A DNA stretch of 64,000 bases from Pseudisothecium myosuroides (lineage: Eukaryota > Streptophyta > Bryopsida > Hypnales > Lembophyllaceae). The position numbers and the translations under genes were made by a program. Positions 30,277-42,755 of this stretch are shown piece after piece. Below the pieces are notes generated by a model. That model worked only from the letters and a program-made list of their open reading frames with translations. It was not told the DNA's origin and ran no database searches. The DNA lies in contig OX637296.1 in assembly GCA_951799445.1 (NCBI GenBank), positions 22,134,001 through 22,198,000 on the forward strand. Direction: 5' to 3'. Every line of letters begins with the position of its first letter. Position 1 is the first letter of the stretch.

Positions 30277-32461
30277 CTGGGGATCTTGGATTTGAATTAC
30301 GATCAAACACTACAAAACGAAAAGATTGAGAAACGGGAGTGTTGGTGGCTACGAGATCGACAGTTGTACAGAAAAACATACGTCGGGAATCCGGTTTCTG
30401 GAGAATTTGGATATGCAATGCCTAAGTGGAGTTCAAGCTAAGGCGTTCTGCACTGTGTATTGCCGTTTTGTTGAGCTTCATACGTCTCTAGCTTGATACA
30501 TGTGCTTTGATAGCGAGACTAAGAGCTCTGTGATTTACTCCTCAGTCATGATTCTTGACATTTTGAAATTACATTATTAGGAGTAGTAAGTTGCAAGTGA
30601 ACGATGCAGATGTTTGGATTGGGAGGAATTTCAGAAGGTGTTAATTCTTACTGCTTTTGTGTGATTTTATTTTTCCAGTTGGCCAAGGATTATGTCCATC
30701 AAATATCACCTACAACTAATCAATGCAACCTCTCTCTTTAAGGGTGAAACCTAAACAATCCTGGTGGTGGCTTTGTGCTCTATTGTCAATGTGAACTACT
30801 GAGATGTTCCTGAAACTTAGCTCGGCGTGAGAGTGTGATTCATGCAAACAGGCTTAGTCTAGGTCCGATGGTCCGTAGCATGATTTTCTTGATGTTTTAT
30901 CAAGGATAACGACTACCATCTCATAGTACTTGCACCAGCCCTAGAAGTCTTATTGTTAATTTCTTACTGGAACTGTCTTTCCTCCCTGAGCGTGGTCATT
31001 TCCAGGACTATCATGAACGTCAATTTCGTTTAATTGGCGATATAAAGCTCCAACACTTTGGCATCTTTCAGAATACCTGTTCAGAATCCATGCCTGTCCT
31101 AGATTTTAGACCTCTATGTACATGTAAGTCACAATTTGTGGTGTTGGAACTGTGCCACTTTAACAAAATTGACATTCATGGGTTTTAGGGTGATAGATAG
31201 TTAAAGGACCAAGAGGAAACTGAAGAATGCCGACCTCAGTAAGAAAATTGTTTGCAAGTAATTTGCTACAGAACCAAACTTATTGCGAAACCTACCCCTA
31301 CATGCTCGTGTCTTAAATTTACATGTATTCTTTATGAATATGAGGGCCTATGGTCAACTCGGGATATACCTATGAATTAGTATTTAGTTTGTTGAGATAG
31401 CATATGATTTGTTTGAGTGTGCATTGTTTGAACATTCAAACTTGACATAATTAAAACTTGACAGAAGAGTGAACTAGGTTGACATAACAATTAGGTTGCC
31501 TTACCCAGAAAAGTTGCCTTATGACTCACTGCTTGGTCAAGTGGAGGGCATGCAACTCTCTGAACCAGGCCCTGAACCGGTGCACCAACTCATGCCACAA
31601 ACATGATTTTGGGTTGATGAAAATTACTGCATCCTTCTATGTCCTTCAGTGTCCAGTACCAGCAAATATTTATTTAGTGTCGAATGTCAAGAACCTAATT
31701 TCACTATTCAGTGTAGCATGTAAGCTACCTCTCATCAGAGTTCTGTGATTGCTGGTATGCAAGTATGTACATTAGTGGAGCCTCTCTCAGAGGATCTGAA
31801 AATACAGATAAGTTCCAATCCTTCCTTGATGTGTGATGGACCAGTTTCGAACTCCACAACTTGATTTCAGCCAGTGCATCTTGAAATCCAAGCTACCATT
31901 GGAGTGCTTGTCTCCATTTTCACCATGTAAGCTTCATGTTGGAGTCAGTCTCATGTTCAGTCTTGCCATTTGACTCTGTACAATTCTAAATAGTCTGCAC
32001 CTACAAACACTTGTGAAAGTTTTGCAGGATTGATGCTTCCTTGCTCACACAGAGGATTGAATGAGACTTGGTGTTGTCCCGGCTTGTTCTGATGGGTATG
32101 AGTTCAGAGATCCTGATAACTTACAGTAAGTCTGGCCATGCCTTGCTGCTTGTGATGTTGTGGATGTGGGCTACCATTCAACATTTCTGCTACGGTATTG
32201 TAAGCTTACTGTTCATTCACACATTGTGCATGATCGTAGGAATAGTGGGGCTAGTTTCAATCATTACAGTAGTTGCAAAATACAAAAATAGCAAAGTATG
32301 TCACTTCCAAGACTCAATTTTCATGTTCACTTTCTGGCTGCTAAGTTAACTTAATTTAGTCCGTGCACCCAACATTCAACAGGTCACCTATTGACAACTC
32401 AAATCCCCTTTAGCCATGCCTCACTTCTGGTTCATGGCTACAGTGCTTAGCTGATGAATTC
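30277..32461. other. Flank of the second BTB remnant, copy 2, non-coding
   Basis: Collinear with 10613-12920, minus the TTAA element of copy 1. TTAA at 31030-31033 is the empty site. The open frames at 31521-31748 and 32068-32349 are not preserved in copy 1. Confidence 0.5.
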
Positions 32462-32541
32462 ACTGATCACTTGCTTTTTTTTCTTTTTTCTTTTGACACA
32501 AGTAAAGGGAAACTTTACTGCAAGAACTGATCCCTTGCTTT
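32462..32541. mobile_element. Extremely truncated LINE tail with 16-bp target duplication
   Basis: ACTGATCACTTGCTTT (32462-32477) and ACTGATCCCTTGCTTT (32526-32541) flank a 48-bp insert that reads, on the minus strand, ...TTTACTTGTGTCAAAAG followed by an A-rich tail. Copy 1 has one target copy (~12924). This is the hallmark of target-primed reverse transcription with severe 5' truncation. Confidence 0.75.
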
Positions 32542-33022
32542 GGTTTCACATGTCTGTGCCGCCTTTAAAAGAGTATTAAAGTATTCCCTGTTGTTTCTGA
32601 TGCCAATTTTGAATGAAGAGTGGCTGCTGTCCATTTAGTATGGGCAGGTCAGGAAAGGGAGTCAAAAGCCTTAGGCATGTCCAGAATTATGGGTAGGGTA
32701 ATAGGGTAGTAGCTGGTCTTTTTGAGTGGATAGTACTCAGGCTTTCCATCCTCTGGCCTTCCCCAGTATAATGCCATCCTGTAAGTTAGTGAGCATAAGT
32801 CAGAGTCTCAGTTGTCATAGAGCATCCCTACGGTCCTTTAAATTTTGTGACCCTCCAAACTGACAAAAGGTAGCCTTCCAAACTGATGAAAAGTGACCCT
32901 CCAAAGTCCAAACTGATTGGCGTTTGAGGCATGCATGAGAACCCCTGCAGTGCAACTCAAGGCCGCCACACCGCATTCCACAAAAGGGAGATGGACAAAG
33001 ACCAGAGGTTTGATTTTACAGT

Positions 33023-33779
33023 TTAACCCCTAATGACCCAAGTGACCGTTTTTGTTGTCCTTCTTTATTGAGTTTCCCGTTCTCAAATTTTGAGTTTTTT
33101 AAAAAATAAAAATTATTTCTAAAAAATAGACTGCATTATAAATCTAGTGGCGTTAGTTTCATCAAATTCCAAATCAACTCAGCCTTGCAAAAAATTTCAA
33201 AGTTAAGTGGTGTAATGTAGCTTACAACTCATTTTTTGGGGTCCAATTTGCTCATGGACTAAAAAGTCAGCCAACCAATGTGATTCTTGCCCATCTCAAA
33301 AAGGGCAAATCCACCTCAAAAAGGGCAAATCTAAGGAGTTTAAGGAGAAGATAAGTCTCCCATTTTATTTTTTACAAACACTACTCTCACTTCAGTGACC
33401 ACTGTGCATTGCAAAGCTCCACCGTGGATTGAAAAATGCTTCGAATGTTGTGAAATTTTACATGTACATTTTCAACTCTTTTATCTTTCACTAAGCACAA
33501 AAGGGCATCATTTCAAAATATTCTCACAAAGATATGCCCCTTCAAATGAATCGCCATGTATTTCCATTGATCAAATAAAACTTCAAACTTAAATATTTCC
33601 TAAACTTTGAGGTCAAATAATCTGAATTTTTTTGAGGTCCTCACTCTCAATGTGAAATTCAAGATCCTATGGTTACATCCTATCCACTCTCAAGGAAAAA
33701 TGAGCAAAAAAATTGCTCAAGTTCTTGGAAATTTTGGCCAATTTTGAAAGTACACCCCCTTTAGATCAGTAGGGGTTAA
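33023..33779. mobile_element. TTAA-bounded piggyBac-like MITE, uninterrupted outer element
   Basis: 757 bp with TTAA at 33023-33026 and 33776-33779. Ends are CCCCTAATGACCCAAG and, inverted, CCCCTACTGATCTAAAG. It corresponds to the interrupted element 13737-15872, so it is older than the segmental duplication. Confidence 0.7.
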
Positions 33780-34767
33780 AAGAGTCAACGTTCAATCATG
33801 ACAATATTTTGCTTTGTCTTTTTGTTTTGAAAGGCTTGCTAATGAAGCCCACATAGCATAGCAATCATCAAATTGAGGAGTGGCATGCCTCATAGTTATA
33901 GGCAAGAGATCTCATTCTTAGCAAAAATTTGTACACTTTCAAATTGACGCTTCAAGTTTCATTTGAAAGACCATAGAGGATATTCTTACACAATGGGACT
34001 AGAAAAGTGGATTGTCATAAGTAAAGAATGGAAGGAATGCTTATGGCTTGATTTCCATCAATTTCAGTTTCAAAGGTAGGTGGTCATATATTCTCCAATT
34101 TAATTTTTGTCAATTCCATGACAACATTGGAAGGTCAGTGGAGCCAAAAGTGGCACATGAAAAGCCAAACAATTTTGGTTCGTATTTAAAAAGGGATTTC
34201 TATCAACCAAGCTTTTCCATACAGCTTTGTTAATTGCATATCCACATAATTGAGTTCAAATTCAAGTCCTATTATTTATTTTCTAATTTTCATTCAAGGT
34301 CACTATTGTTTCAAAAAAATGAAGTATTCATGTAGTATATATTAGCAATTTTATTTCTAACTTGTACGTACAGTACAATTGATTTTGGCATTCAAAATGA
34401 TTGATACTGTTTTTCTAACAAAACTGAGCAAATGAAATCTATCAATTCTAATTTTGCATTGCTAGAAAAAAAATTGAACATAAATATTACATTGTAATTT
34501 GAAGTTGGGTGTCTATAATCACATTTCTAAATATACAATTACAAAGGATTGTGCTTTTAAATATGACATCCCATACTACAATAGATGTATAAGGTAAGTT
34601 TTTATGTTTTATTATGGATTTCAAGCCTTATTTCAATGTAATTGATATGAATCTCCTTCATTTTTTTCTAGTACTCTTACACAACATGTCATATCTTCAT
34701 TGACATAGCAAAATACTAAATTTCATTTGTAAACAATAGAAATACGCAACACACACAATATTGAATT
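33780..34767. other. Non-coding, shared with copy 1
   Basis: Collinear with 16758-17735. No gene or additional element is seen. Confidence 0.5.
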
Positions 34768-35668
34768 TTAACCCCTAAAAGATAATTGTTCCTTTGAGGG
34801 ACAAATGGGATTTTGGGCAGGTACCTACAAGCTGAATTTTTGTCGTGATTTTTTTTCGAATATAGAAAAAATGATAAGCTTTAAAAGAATATAATTTTTT
34901 TCACAATCAGTGCCTGGGAACAAAAGTTATGACCAAATAAGCTCAAAACAAGGGACAGGAGACAACAAAAAAAATTTGCAAAAATTTGAATTTTTTTTTT
35001 GAATTTTTTTTTCTCATAGATTATATTTTGTCTATTTGGAAAGCTTTGATTCATTTCATTTGGACTTGTTATGAGAAAGTTATGGACATTCTTGTTTTTC
35101 GGGCAGTTAGAGCATCTTCTTGAAAAAAATAACTTGTAGGATTCATTTCTGAATGTAATTTTTGCAATTTAAAAAAAATAAAAAAATTGCATGGTTTAGT
35201 TTACTTAATAGAACAATCTCACCATTGGGAATAGTGCATTTCAATTCCATCTAAAATATATTAATATTTTAGATTTTCCTTCTATCTTGTACCTACTTCT
35301 ACTTAACAATTTTTTCAAGAATGATAATTAAGATTTTTTGAATTTTTTTTCCCTAGACTCTCAACTCAATTCTCCACTATAAAGATTTAAAGCTCAAAAC
35401 TTTGTAGTGCAAAAATTTTAAGTTAAAAATGTTCAAAGTCAAAAAATCTAGTCCCGCAATGTGCTGAAAAACTTGGTTTTTTCACTTTAAATGCAGATAT
35501 CTTGCAATCTTTGCAGTCAAAAATTCTGAATTTTTTTCACACATTCCCATACTAGTTAGGTGTAAGATCCTACGGTTAGATATTTCAATTTCTTTTACTC
35601 TTTGCTATAGAAATGGCAATTTTGAGTGTTTTTTGGCAAAACAAAGGCCTTGGGTCTTTAAGGGTTAA
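34768..35668. mobile_element. TTAA-bounded piggyBac-like MITE, 901 bp
   Basis: TTAA at 34768-34771 and 35665-35668; ends CCCCTAAAAGATAATTG and, inverted, CCCTTAAAGACCCAAGGCC. Copy 1 has one TTAA at 17737-17740 within the same flank (GGATTTTAAAGTTTGAC), giving an exact empty site. AT-rich interior without an open frame. Confidence 0.85.
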
Positions 35669-38049
35669 AGCTTGACCGCTAAATGGCCCTAAGCTAAGTC
35701 CGTTCAAAGTTCTCGTCCATTTTGGAATGTGTCAATTGAGATACACTAAACGGTAATTCTTGGACTTCCAAGTATTTAGCCTCTAATGACCTCAAAAAGT
35801 GTGTGTTAGTCCTTTGGGAGAGACACCATAGGGCCTAATTACATCATTTTGAAATAAATCTAGTTTGTACCAAATAAAATAGTCTTTATTCAAAAAAAAT
35901 ATTTCTACTTAAAATATGGATGAAGTCATCAAATTTGGATGAAATAGTGCATAACTAAAATTGAAAAGTATTTTTTGGTCCAAAACATGGATGAAATGTA
36001 TTGCTTCACAAAATTTTAAGTGATTGCTATCTTGACATTTTTCAACAAGTAAAAGAAAGAGCCCTAAAGAGTACCTTGAAAATGGACCAAATCTAAGAGG
36101 ATTTTTTTTCTTTAAATCTCTAATTCTTTTTGAGATTGGGTAAAAAAATTTGTAATATCTTGTAGTTCATATTGAAATATGGAACACCCAAAATTTCAGA
36201 CCATTTGACTTTGCAATTTTGTATGGATTGGATTCGAAGTTTATTTGGATCAATAAAAAACAGGCACTTTGGAAAAATGTACGTAAATGAGAATATTTTG
36301 AAATAGTAGTCTTCTAAAATTCATTAAATATAAAAGATTTGGAATTAATTATCTAAAAATTTCACAACATTTTGATTATTTTTAAATCTTTTGTTGAATT
36401 TGCAATCAACATAAGTGGAGAATTTATTTTTTTGAAAGAATGACAAGAATGGATATTCTTGTCTTTGAACTCCTTGAATCTGTTCCATTTTTGAGGTCAA
36501 TGGCAACATTTCCAATGACTGGCAAGAATTCTCAACCCATATCCAAATTAAGGTGAATATACATGTCCCCATTTCCATTCCAATCATGCTTTCATGTAAA
36601 ATTTCAAAAATGGTCACTAAGCCTAGCCTCCTAGAGGTTAATCCTATTATCTTTGTAAGGTCACCAAAAAAATGCCTTAGAAATGGTCAAATTAACCTCT
36701 GATTTTATGCTTAAAATGATAATTTTTTCACCCATTTTTAGGTGTACAACATTGTCAATGGTATATCTATACATTTGAATTAAGTTCAAGTTACAATAGT
36801 TATTTTCTTAATGAATACATGAAAATATTTTTTAGTACATTTTAGCACTTTTGACCTTTTGTTCCTAATACTTGATTTGGTTTTCAAATTTTGAGCTAAA
36901 GTACAAAACTAAAGGTATGGCCATACTTGGGCTTTACTATAAGTGAAGTTGGTGTTGTTTAGGCAGGTAGTTATGCAAGGTTTATACTAGCGTTTTTTTG
37001 ACAAATGTCAAGCCTACCTAGCTATTAAAGTGGTATAGGCTGAGACCAATGTTCCAGATGGTTAGGTTTGGACTTAAAAAAAGGCAATCCCTAGCATTTT
37101 GTAACATGAAATTCTCATGAAGCATAGATTGTAGAGACATAGGATCACTTCTAGGCAACTTGTTAGAAATGGAGCCATTATGTAAAAGCTCCAAAGGTCC
37201 TAAGAATGGTGAGGCAACTTTGAAGTGTCATCAAATTTGGATCAAAGTACTTGCAACAACCATACCACAACTCCTCAAAATAACTCTTAATTGATTATAA
37301 TCATGACCGAAATTCTCAAAAATTCTTGTTCTAAATTATAAAATTCATTGGCACTTCATTGAGCTTTTGCAATTCACAATTTATGGCAAGTATCATGTGT
37401 ACCTACTAATTTCATTTCAATTGCGTTTGAAGTGCACTAGTGCCTCAACTTTAATTTCCCTAATCTTATTTTCCGTTGGTCTGTAATTTCATGACTTTTA
37501 CAAGTAAATAGAATTCTTCAGCTATGGAAAATGAACTTGATGTTGAGACCTATAGAGATGCAACTCAAGTATACAACCTACGATAGTATCCCAACCTATA
37601 GCAATACCAATGAATGGTACATTATATCTTGTTGTTGCATTTTTATGTAAATTAATTTTTGCATGCAACAACACTCACACTCCGATGACAAGGTCAATAT
37701 AGTCATTTCACAATTTTTCAATACACTCTCATGACTCTTATGCTATTATTTACCAAAGTTGATTATTCTTGCAAACCTAATTGACAATAAGCCAAGCTCT
37801 CTACCAAGAAGACCTCGAGAAAACAAAGAAGTCCGTTGCCATTTGCAACTAAGGTGATACGTCCATGCAAAGACCGATAACCAAATTGGAACCTATAGGA
37901 GATGAGTGCACTGATGGGAGTAAAGAAAGATATGGTCCTAAAAGAACTTGAAGTTGTTGATGGGTTGGATTTAATGATTGGAAATATTGCCAAGTGACTT
38001 TATTCTCAACAAGTTATGCAAGCTAGATTTTCTCCTTGAATGCAATGAA
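35669..38049. other. End of the duplication, then unassigned AT-rich DNA
   Basis: Duplication homology runs in patches to ~36905. From 36906 to 38049 I see no gene, element end or RNA gene. Short frames such as 36345-36617 and 37763-37993 have no recognisable content. Confidence 0.4.
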
Positions 38050-38235
38050 CACTACAAGAGAAAGGGGTGTTTTAAGTAAAGTCCTAGACATCACGTCTTT
38101 TAGGTAACGTCTTTTAGGTAACGTCTTTTAAGTAAGTTTTTAAGTAAAATTTTACTTAAAAACTTACTTAAAAGACGTTACTTAAAAGACGTGATGTCTA
38201 GGACACTACTTAAAACACCCCTTTCTCTTATAGTG
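38050..38235. mobile_element. Miniature CACTA element
   Basis: 186 bp starting CACTACAAGAGAAAGGGG and ending CCCCTTTCTCTTATAGTG, nearly one long palindrome, with GAA on both sides (38047-38049 and 38236-38238) as the 3-bp target duplication expected for CACTA/En-Spm. The interior repeats GTAACGTCTTTTAG several times. Non-autonomous. Confidence 0.8.
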
Positions 38236-39220
38236 GAACCCACATACAAGACTAAATGGAACCTGATAATGCTTGACTTTAGATACATTGTTGATTTCTA
38301 TATAAGAAGTGGAAAAAATGACTTAAAGTATTGAAACACTCACCATCGCACCATGCAATCAAAGGTCTTCCAAAGACTTTCTCTATCGATTTGTACACAT
38401 AGATACATGAATGGTTTGGCCAGCGGCCCCACATCTAGCCTCCTTATATGAGACTTGCTCAATCTCAACAACAACAACTTTGAAGAAAGCCTACAAGAGA
38501 ACAATGATGACATGTATGAGAAAAATGGCAACAATGAGGCCCTTAGAAAGCAACAGTCCTTTTGAGATTAGTGACTCCTAGCCCTTTGCCAAACAAATGT
38601 TACCATATTAGTGAGATCTCCAAGTATAGAAAATCAACAAAATGACGGAACTGCCACTAGTTCTCTCCAAGTTGAACTTGCTACATGCATGTATGTCCTT
38701 GAGAAAGAACTTGCACTTTCTCCACGGCTTGGTTTTGTAACCCCAACTTTGCTCAAAACAAGATGGTGCTACATCAACACCGAAAAGCTTGGCAGTTTTT
38801 TGCACCCTGTCTAGGAGGCAAGTTTGACTCCACTCTAGTGCAAACCAAGCCCAACTAGCGTTTAGGTGAGCCCTAGCCTCTTGGCAAATAGCATTGAGGG
38901 TTTGGCCTCTCTCCAAAAGCAGTCCATTTCTTTGAGCTCCCCAAAAATAGCTTGGCGAGTCTTTCTAGCCCATCTTCTGTTGGTAATGCTCTTAGTCTTT
39001 GAGCTCTTTTCTTTCTTCTCCATCATTGTTTGCAAGATATTGGTGTTGAATTTTTTAAAATTAAGAGGGTCATATTTCATGCCAATATCAAAAGACTTGG
39101 TTCCTTCATCTAATTTGGATAAATGAGGAAGATGTGGATGAATACGGTTATGAAAAGATAGATTGCCAATGTCCTGACCACAATAAGGCTACTATGTCAT
39201 TTTCTATGAAAGTATTAGAA
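38236..39220. repeat. Non-coding, including a third relative of the 5.5-kb dispersed repeat
   Basis: From ~38960 the sequence resembles 5900-6320: CTCCATCATTG, a GATGAATA.GGTTATGAAAAG stretch, CCTGACC and GTCATTTTCTATGA. On the minus strand there are two adjacent short frames (38862-39080 and 38608-38916) in different phases that may be a decayed transposon protein, but I could not recognise it. Confidence 0.4.
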
Positions 39221-41099
39221 TAAGTGCACCTATTGTTGTGCAAAAATCCAAAGTTGCGCAGCTTGCACCTATGATCAATCACGCGTTTGTTTTCCACTGT
39301 TGAATCCAAAGTCGATGGGTATCAACCTTTGGATCTTTGCACCCTTTCCCATCATTTTTTGTATCCAAATATTGTCAAGGCTACTATCTGTATTGTTGTA
39401 TTGTTGTGTCCATTTTCATATTTGTTGAAGAAAGTTTTGCCATAGGCACAAGCGCCATTTTTTTGCAATATCATGTATTATTACAATGTTAAGTGGAAGA
39501 AGATTCTTGTTTTAGGATCCAGGGCAAGTAATGGCTAATTGCGTTCTTCAAAAATCACTAAAAGTGTAGTAGTAGTTTGGAGAAGTTTGTATAGTGTCAA
39601 AGGTGAAAGAGAGCTTTGCCATGGCCATTTTCTTTGGGTATCATGCAAAATGGAAGCATATTCTTGTTTTAGAATTGAGAACTTGCAATTGTTATTGTGT
39701 TTGGCAAAAGTATCAAAGATCTCGCATTGGAAACAATCTAAAATGTAATTTTTCTTGTTCTAGGAAGTTTTTAGAGCGTAAGATGAAAAGGAGAGCTTCA
39801 CCATAGCCATAGCTATGTAAAATTACAATATAAAGTCAAAGCATACTCTTGTTTTATTTTGTGAGGTACAGATCAATCTTTGTCAATGCGTAATCATTGG
39901 TGCACCAACAACAATCTAATATATAAAATTCTATTGATTGTATAGTGTAATGGTCATAGTGACATTGATTGGGCTTACAACCAATTTATCTTGTAGCAAA
40001 TGGTTTGCTAACTTTAAGATTTCTTAATTTTTTTGTGAATAATGAAAGGCCAACATTCTCACTTGCTGAGTTTAACAACAAAAGCTCTCTTTCAATTTAG
40101 TTTTTATTTATTTGCATAGGTTGGTAAGATTGTTTGCCAGGAACATTGTGTCTAGTTGTAAAGTACCACAAAGAAATTTGTTTTTATCAAAATTTGATTT
40201 AAGGCATTTGTTTTTTGTCAACATTTGATTTGAGGCATTCATTTTTGGTCAACTCATGATGAAGTTGTTAGACCAAAGTTTGTCAATGATTCAGCTTTGC
40301 TAGCGCAAATTTATCGCTTTTATTGGCTTCTACTTTACGATACATTAGTAAATATGTTACTAGATGTTTGGTTCACTATATATTACTGGGTGTTTGGAAT
40401 TTTTTTATAAGATCAATACGGTTGAAGAAATTTAAGTATAGGAAATCTTTCCTGAGATTTCTTTATGTCTCCACATTGTTGTTGAGTTACATAGCGGTAT
40501 TGCTAAATTGCTTTGTTCAGACGTGCAGTATCAATTTCTAATGATGCTCTACAAGTGAATACACTTCATAAATTGAGTCTTTTGTTGCAGTCAAAGCAAG
40601 CATTGGAAAATGCTTATCTATGGTTTGGATGTCAATGTGAGAGTGGAATGACTGCTTTTGCAAGCTTCTAAATTTTTGGCAATCGATTCAAATTGACAAT
40701 TAATGATATGGATAATGTGCACAATGAAAGGTTACGTATGCACAACAAGAGGTGATTTGATCTTTTAGAAGTATGTCTTAACATAGCTCCACAACTTTTC
40801 ATACAAAAGGCACATACTAACTTATAACAAAGTTTGATTATGAAAGGTGGTGTACAATACAGAGCCACCTCATCTCTTACCAAATTTCATATAGAAGATT
40901 GAAGCAAAATAACTACACAGGAGTTTGCACATTACATCAAACTTGATAAATTATCCACACATCTACCCATTCTATACAGAACAATGTCAATTCATTATGC
41001 AACACATAGCCAGATTTTTATTTTTATTTTTTATTTTTTTGAAAAACGGCACATAGCCAGATTTTTAAGACTGAGGCTGGAAGAAAGAACAAGTGAGTG
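39221..41099. other. Unassigned non-coding DNA
   Basis: No gene, repeat family or RNA gene recognised. Near 40160-40255 a GGCATTYRTTTTTKGTCAA word is repeated in tandem. Confidence 0.35.
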
Positions 41100-41559
41100 C
41101 CTGTATGAAAGAGGTTTTTGGGAAGGTAGCAATTGTCAAGTGTCAATGTCCTGGCAAGAGTCCATTCAGGACTGGAAATTGATAGCTGTGAGATGTCCAT
41201 GACTGTGGAGTTAGCTCCAGGGACCTGCAGCATGTGCTGCAAAATAATGGGACAATTGTAGGTCTTATTATTGGCCACAATCATAGTTGGTTGGTGTGTT
41301 TTGAAACAGATTTTACAACTAATCACGTTTTAGAAACAACAACAAGATATGATCAAGATTGTGGTTATCACATGCAGCCAGGTTGGTACAGCTTGCTGTG
41401 GGTGCACATCACAGACTCACACTGTAAGTCACACACCACAAGCCACGACATGCCCAAGAATGCCATATGCTATTTTCAATTTAGCATATGGTAATTTACA
41501 ACAAAAATTGCAGGAAATGGGAACCAAAGCACTACTTATGGATTGTACTTGTTTAAGAG

Positions 41560-41681
41560 AGGTATGTTCACACTTGGTGTTGAAGAATGTTGTTATCGAG
41601 GGTCTTAGGAATAAATTTAGACCTGCTTCTGGATTGAATTTACATTGCAAACATCACCTAACACCAAGTGCAAACATACCT
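41560..41681. mobile_element. 122-bp inverted-repeat MITE
   Basis: Left AGGTATGTTCACACTTGGTG, right, inverted, AGGTATGTTTGCACTTGGTG. It interrupts the 41.1-42.3 kb repeat relative to 7330. The target duplication was not resolved. Confidence 0.6.
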
Positions 41682-41866
41682 TTTGAAAGCAGATGAAGGT
41701 GTGCCACACATGCTTCTAAAGATTCATGGGGTTTGGTTATGTGCTACTCGTATTTGAAACTGATATCATACGTATTTTTTCTACTAAACTACACAAGAAC
41801 CATAAGATCTTTGCAATCTACAATTCTCTAAATGTACAAAGAAAGATGGATTATAATTTATGGATC

Positions 41867-42002
41867 TTAGAGCAGCCCCACTGCAACACGTCGAAACAAC
41901 ATTCTAAAGGTTCTACACCATTGATCATCTAATAATGAGGAACGTCCTCCATTGATCTGACTGCCTGGGCTAGTTTGGTGAGTTGCAGTGGGGCTGTTCT
42001 TA
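41867..42002. mobile_element. PIF/Harbinger-like MITE with TTA duplication
   Basis: 136 bp with ends AGCAGCCCCACTGCAAC and, inverted, ACAGCCCCACTGCAACTC, flanked by TTA (41867-41869 and 42000-42002). A 3-bp TTA duplication fits PIF/Harbinger MITEs of the Tourist type. Confidence 0.65.
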
Positions 42003-42423
42003 GTGAGCACTTCTACACTCTACCCCCTTTAATCTGACTGCCAAGGAGATGATTGTATTACAGGTCAAATAGTTTGAAAGTGAGACAAGTGTGCTACAAG
42101 GAATGATAGTGTGATAAGTGTGCAGGATATTCCACAATGGCATTGAAGAGAGGATTAGATTACAAGAGGTTTGAGTGTAACTTATCTGGCAACCACAATG
42201 CACCAAGAAATGATGAAAGCTTCAGAGAATCTATGAAAGCCGTGACAGAAATCACATCCGCAGGATGATAAATTGTTGCAATTATGGACTGTACATGGAC
42301 AGAAACTGATTTCAAATTATGGACTCATGGCTGGGCACTTGACTGTTAGACAGTTCCAGAATACTGAAGAGTTTCATCATGATTTCCACATGAAGCCACC
42401 TGAAGTTCTACAGTGGAAATCAA

Positions 42424-42740
42424 TAAGGTAGGAGGTCCAGAAATGAAGCATCTAAGCGCTGAAACTGAATTTTGGGGAGGTAAAACATCTTGAAATGTTT
42501 TTCAGTTGATTTTCCTTGAAAGACAAGTGGAATTGAAATCTAACCCAAGTTGTTTCATATTTTTTGGACCTTTGTGGAATTAGTTACAAATTTTTGAAGT
42601 TGGAAAAAAGTGGTCATTTGTGGTCATCAAAATGGACCACCTCCTGAAATGTGCATAGGTGGTACATTGAAGAAAGCAAAATGTACCTCTGAGTCATGTT
42701 CCATTTTAATGCCCGCTCCGTTTTACAGCCTTCTACCTTA
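42424..42740. mobile_element. MITE with TAAGGTAGRAGGTCC ends
   Basis: About 317 bp, left TAAGGTAGGAGGTCCAG, right TTCTACCTTA, with interior similarity to 6373-6704 (GAAACTGAATTTTGGGGAGG, TTGTTTCATATTTTTTG). Confidence 0.65.
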
Positions 42741-42755
42741 GAGCCAAAATTTAAG

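Larger units (their letters stand above)
20660..36905. repeat. Segmental duplication, copy 2
   Basis: Collinear with 688-18260 (see that entry). Insertions specific to this copy are 23797-23956, 25820-26048, 26130-26486, 28970-29254, 32478-32525 and 34768-35668. This copy also lacks about 1.9 kb corresponding to ~5150-7046, replaced by a CACTA end at 25598-25716. Confidence 0.8.
41100..42300. repeat. Third, more diverged copy of part of the duplicated unit
   Basis: 41140-41540 resembles 6925-7330 (TCCAGGGACCT.CAGCA, TTATTGGCCACAA, TTGGTTGGTGTGTTT, AATTTACAACAAAAA, GGGAACCAAAGCACTA), and 42185-42290 resembles 7405-7520 (GATGATAAATTGTTGCAATTA). Two small MITEs interrupt it. Its divergence suggests an earlier duplication than that of the two main copies. 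Confidence 0.6.
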
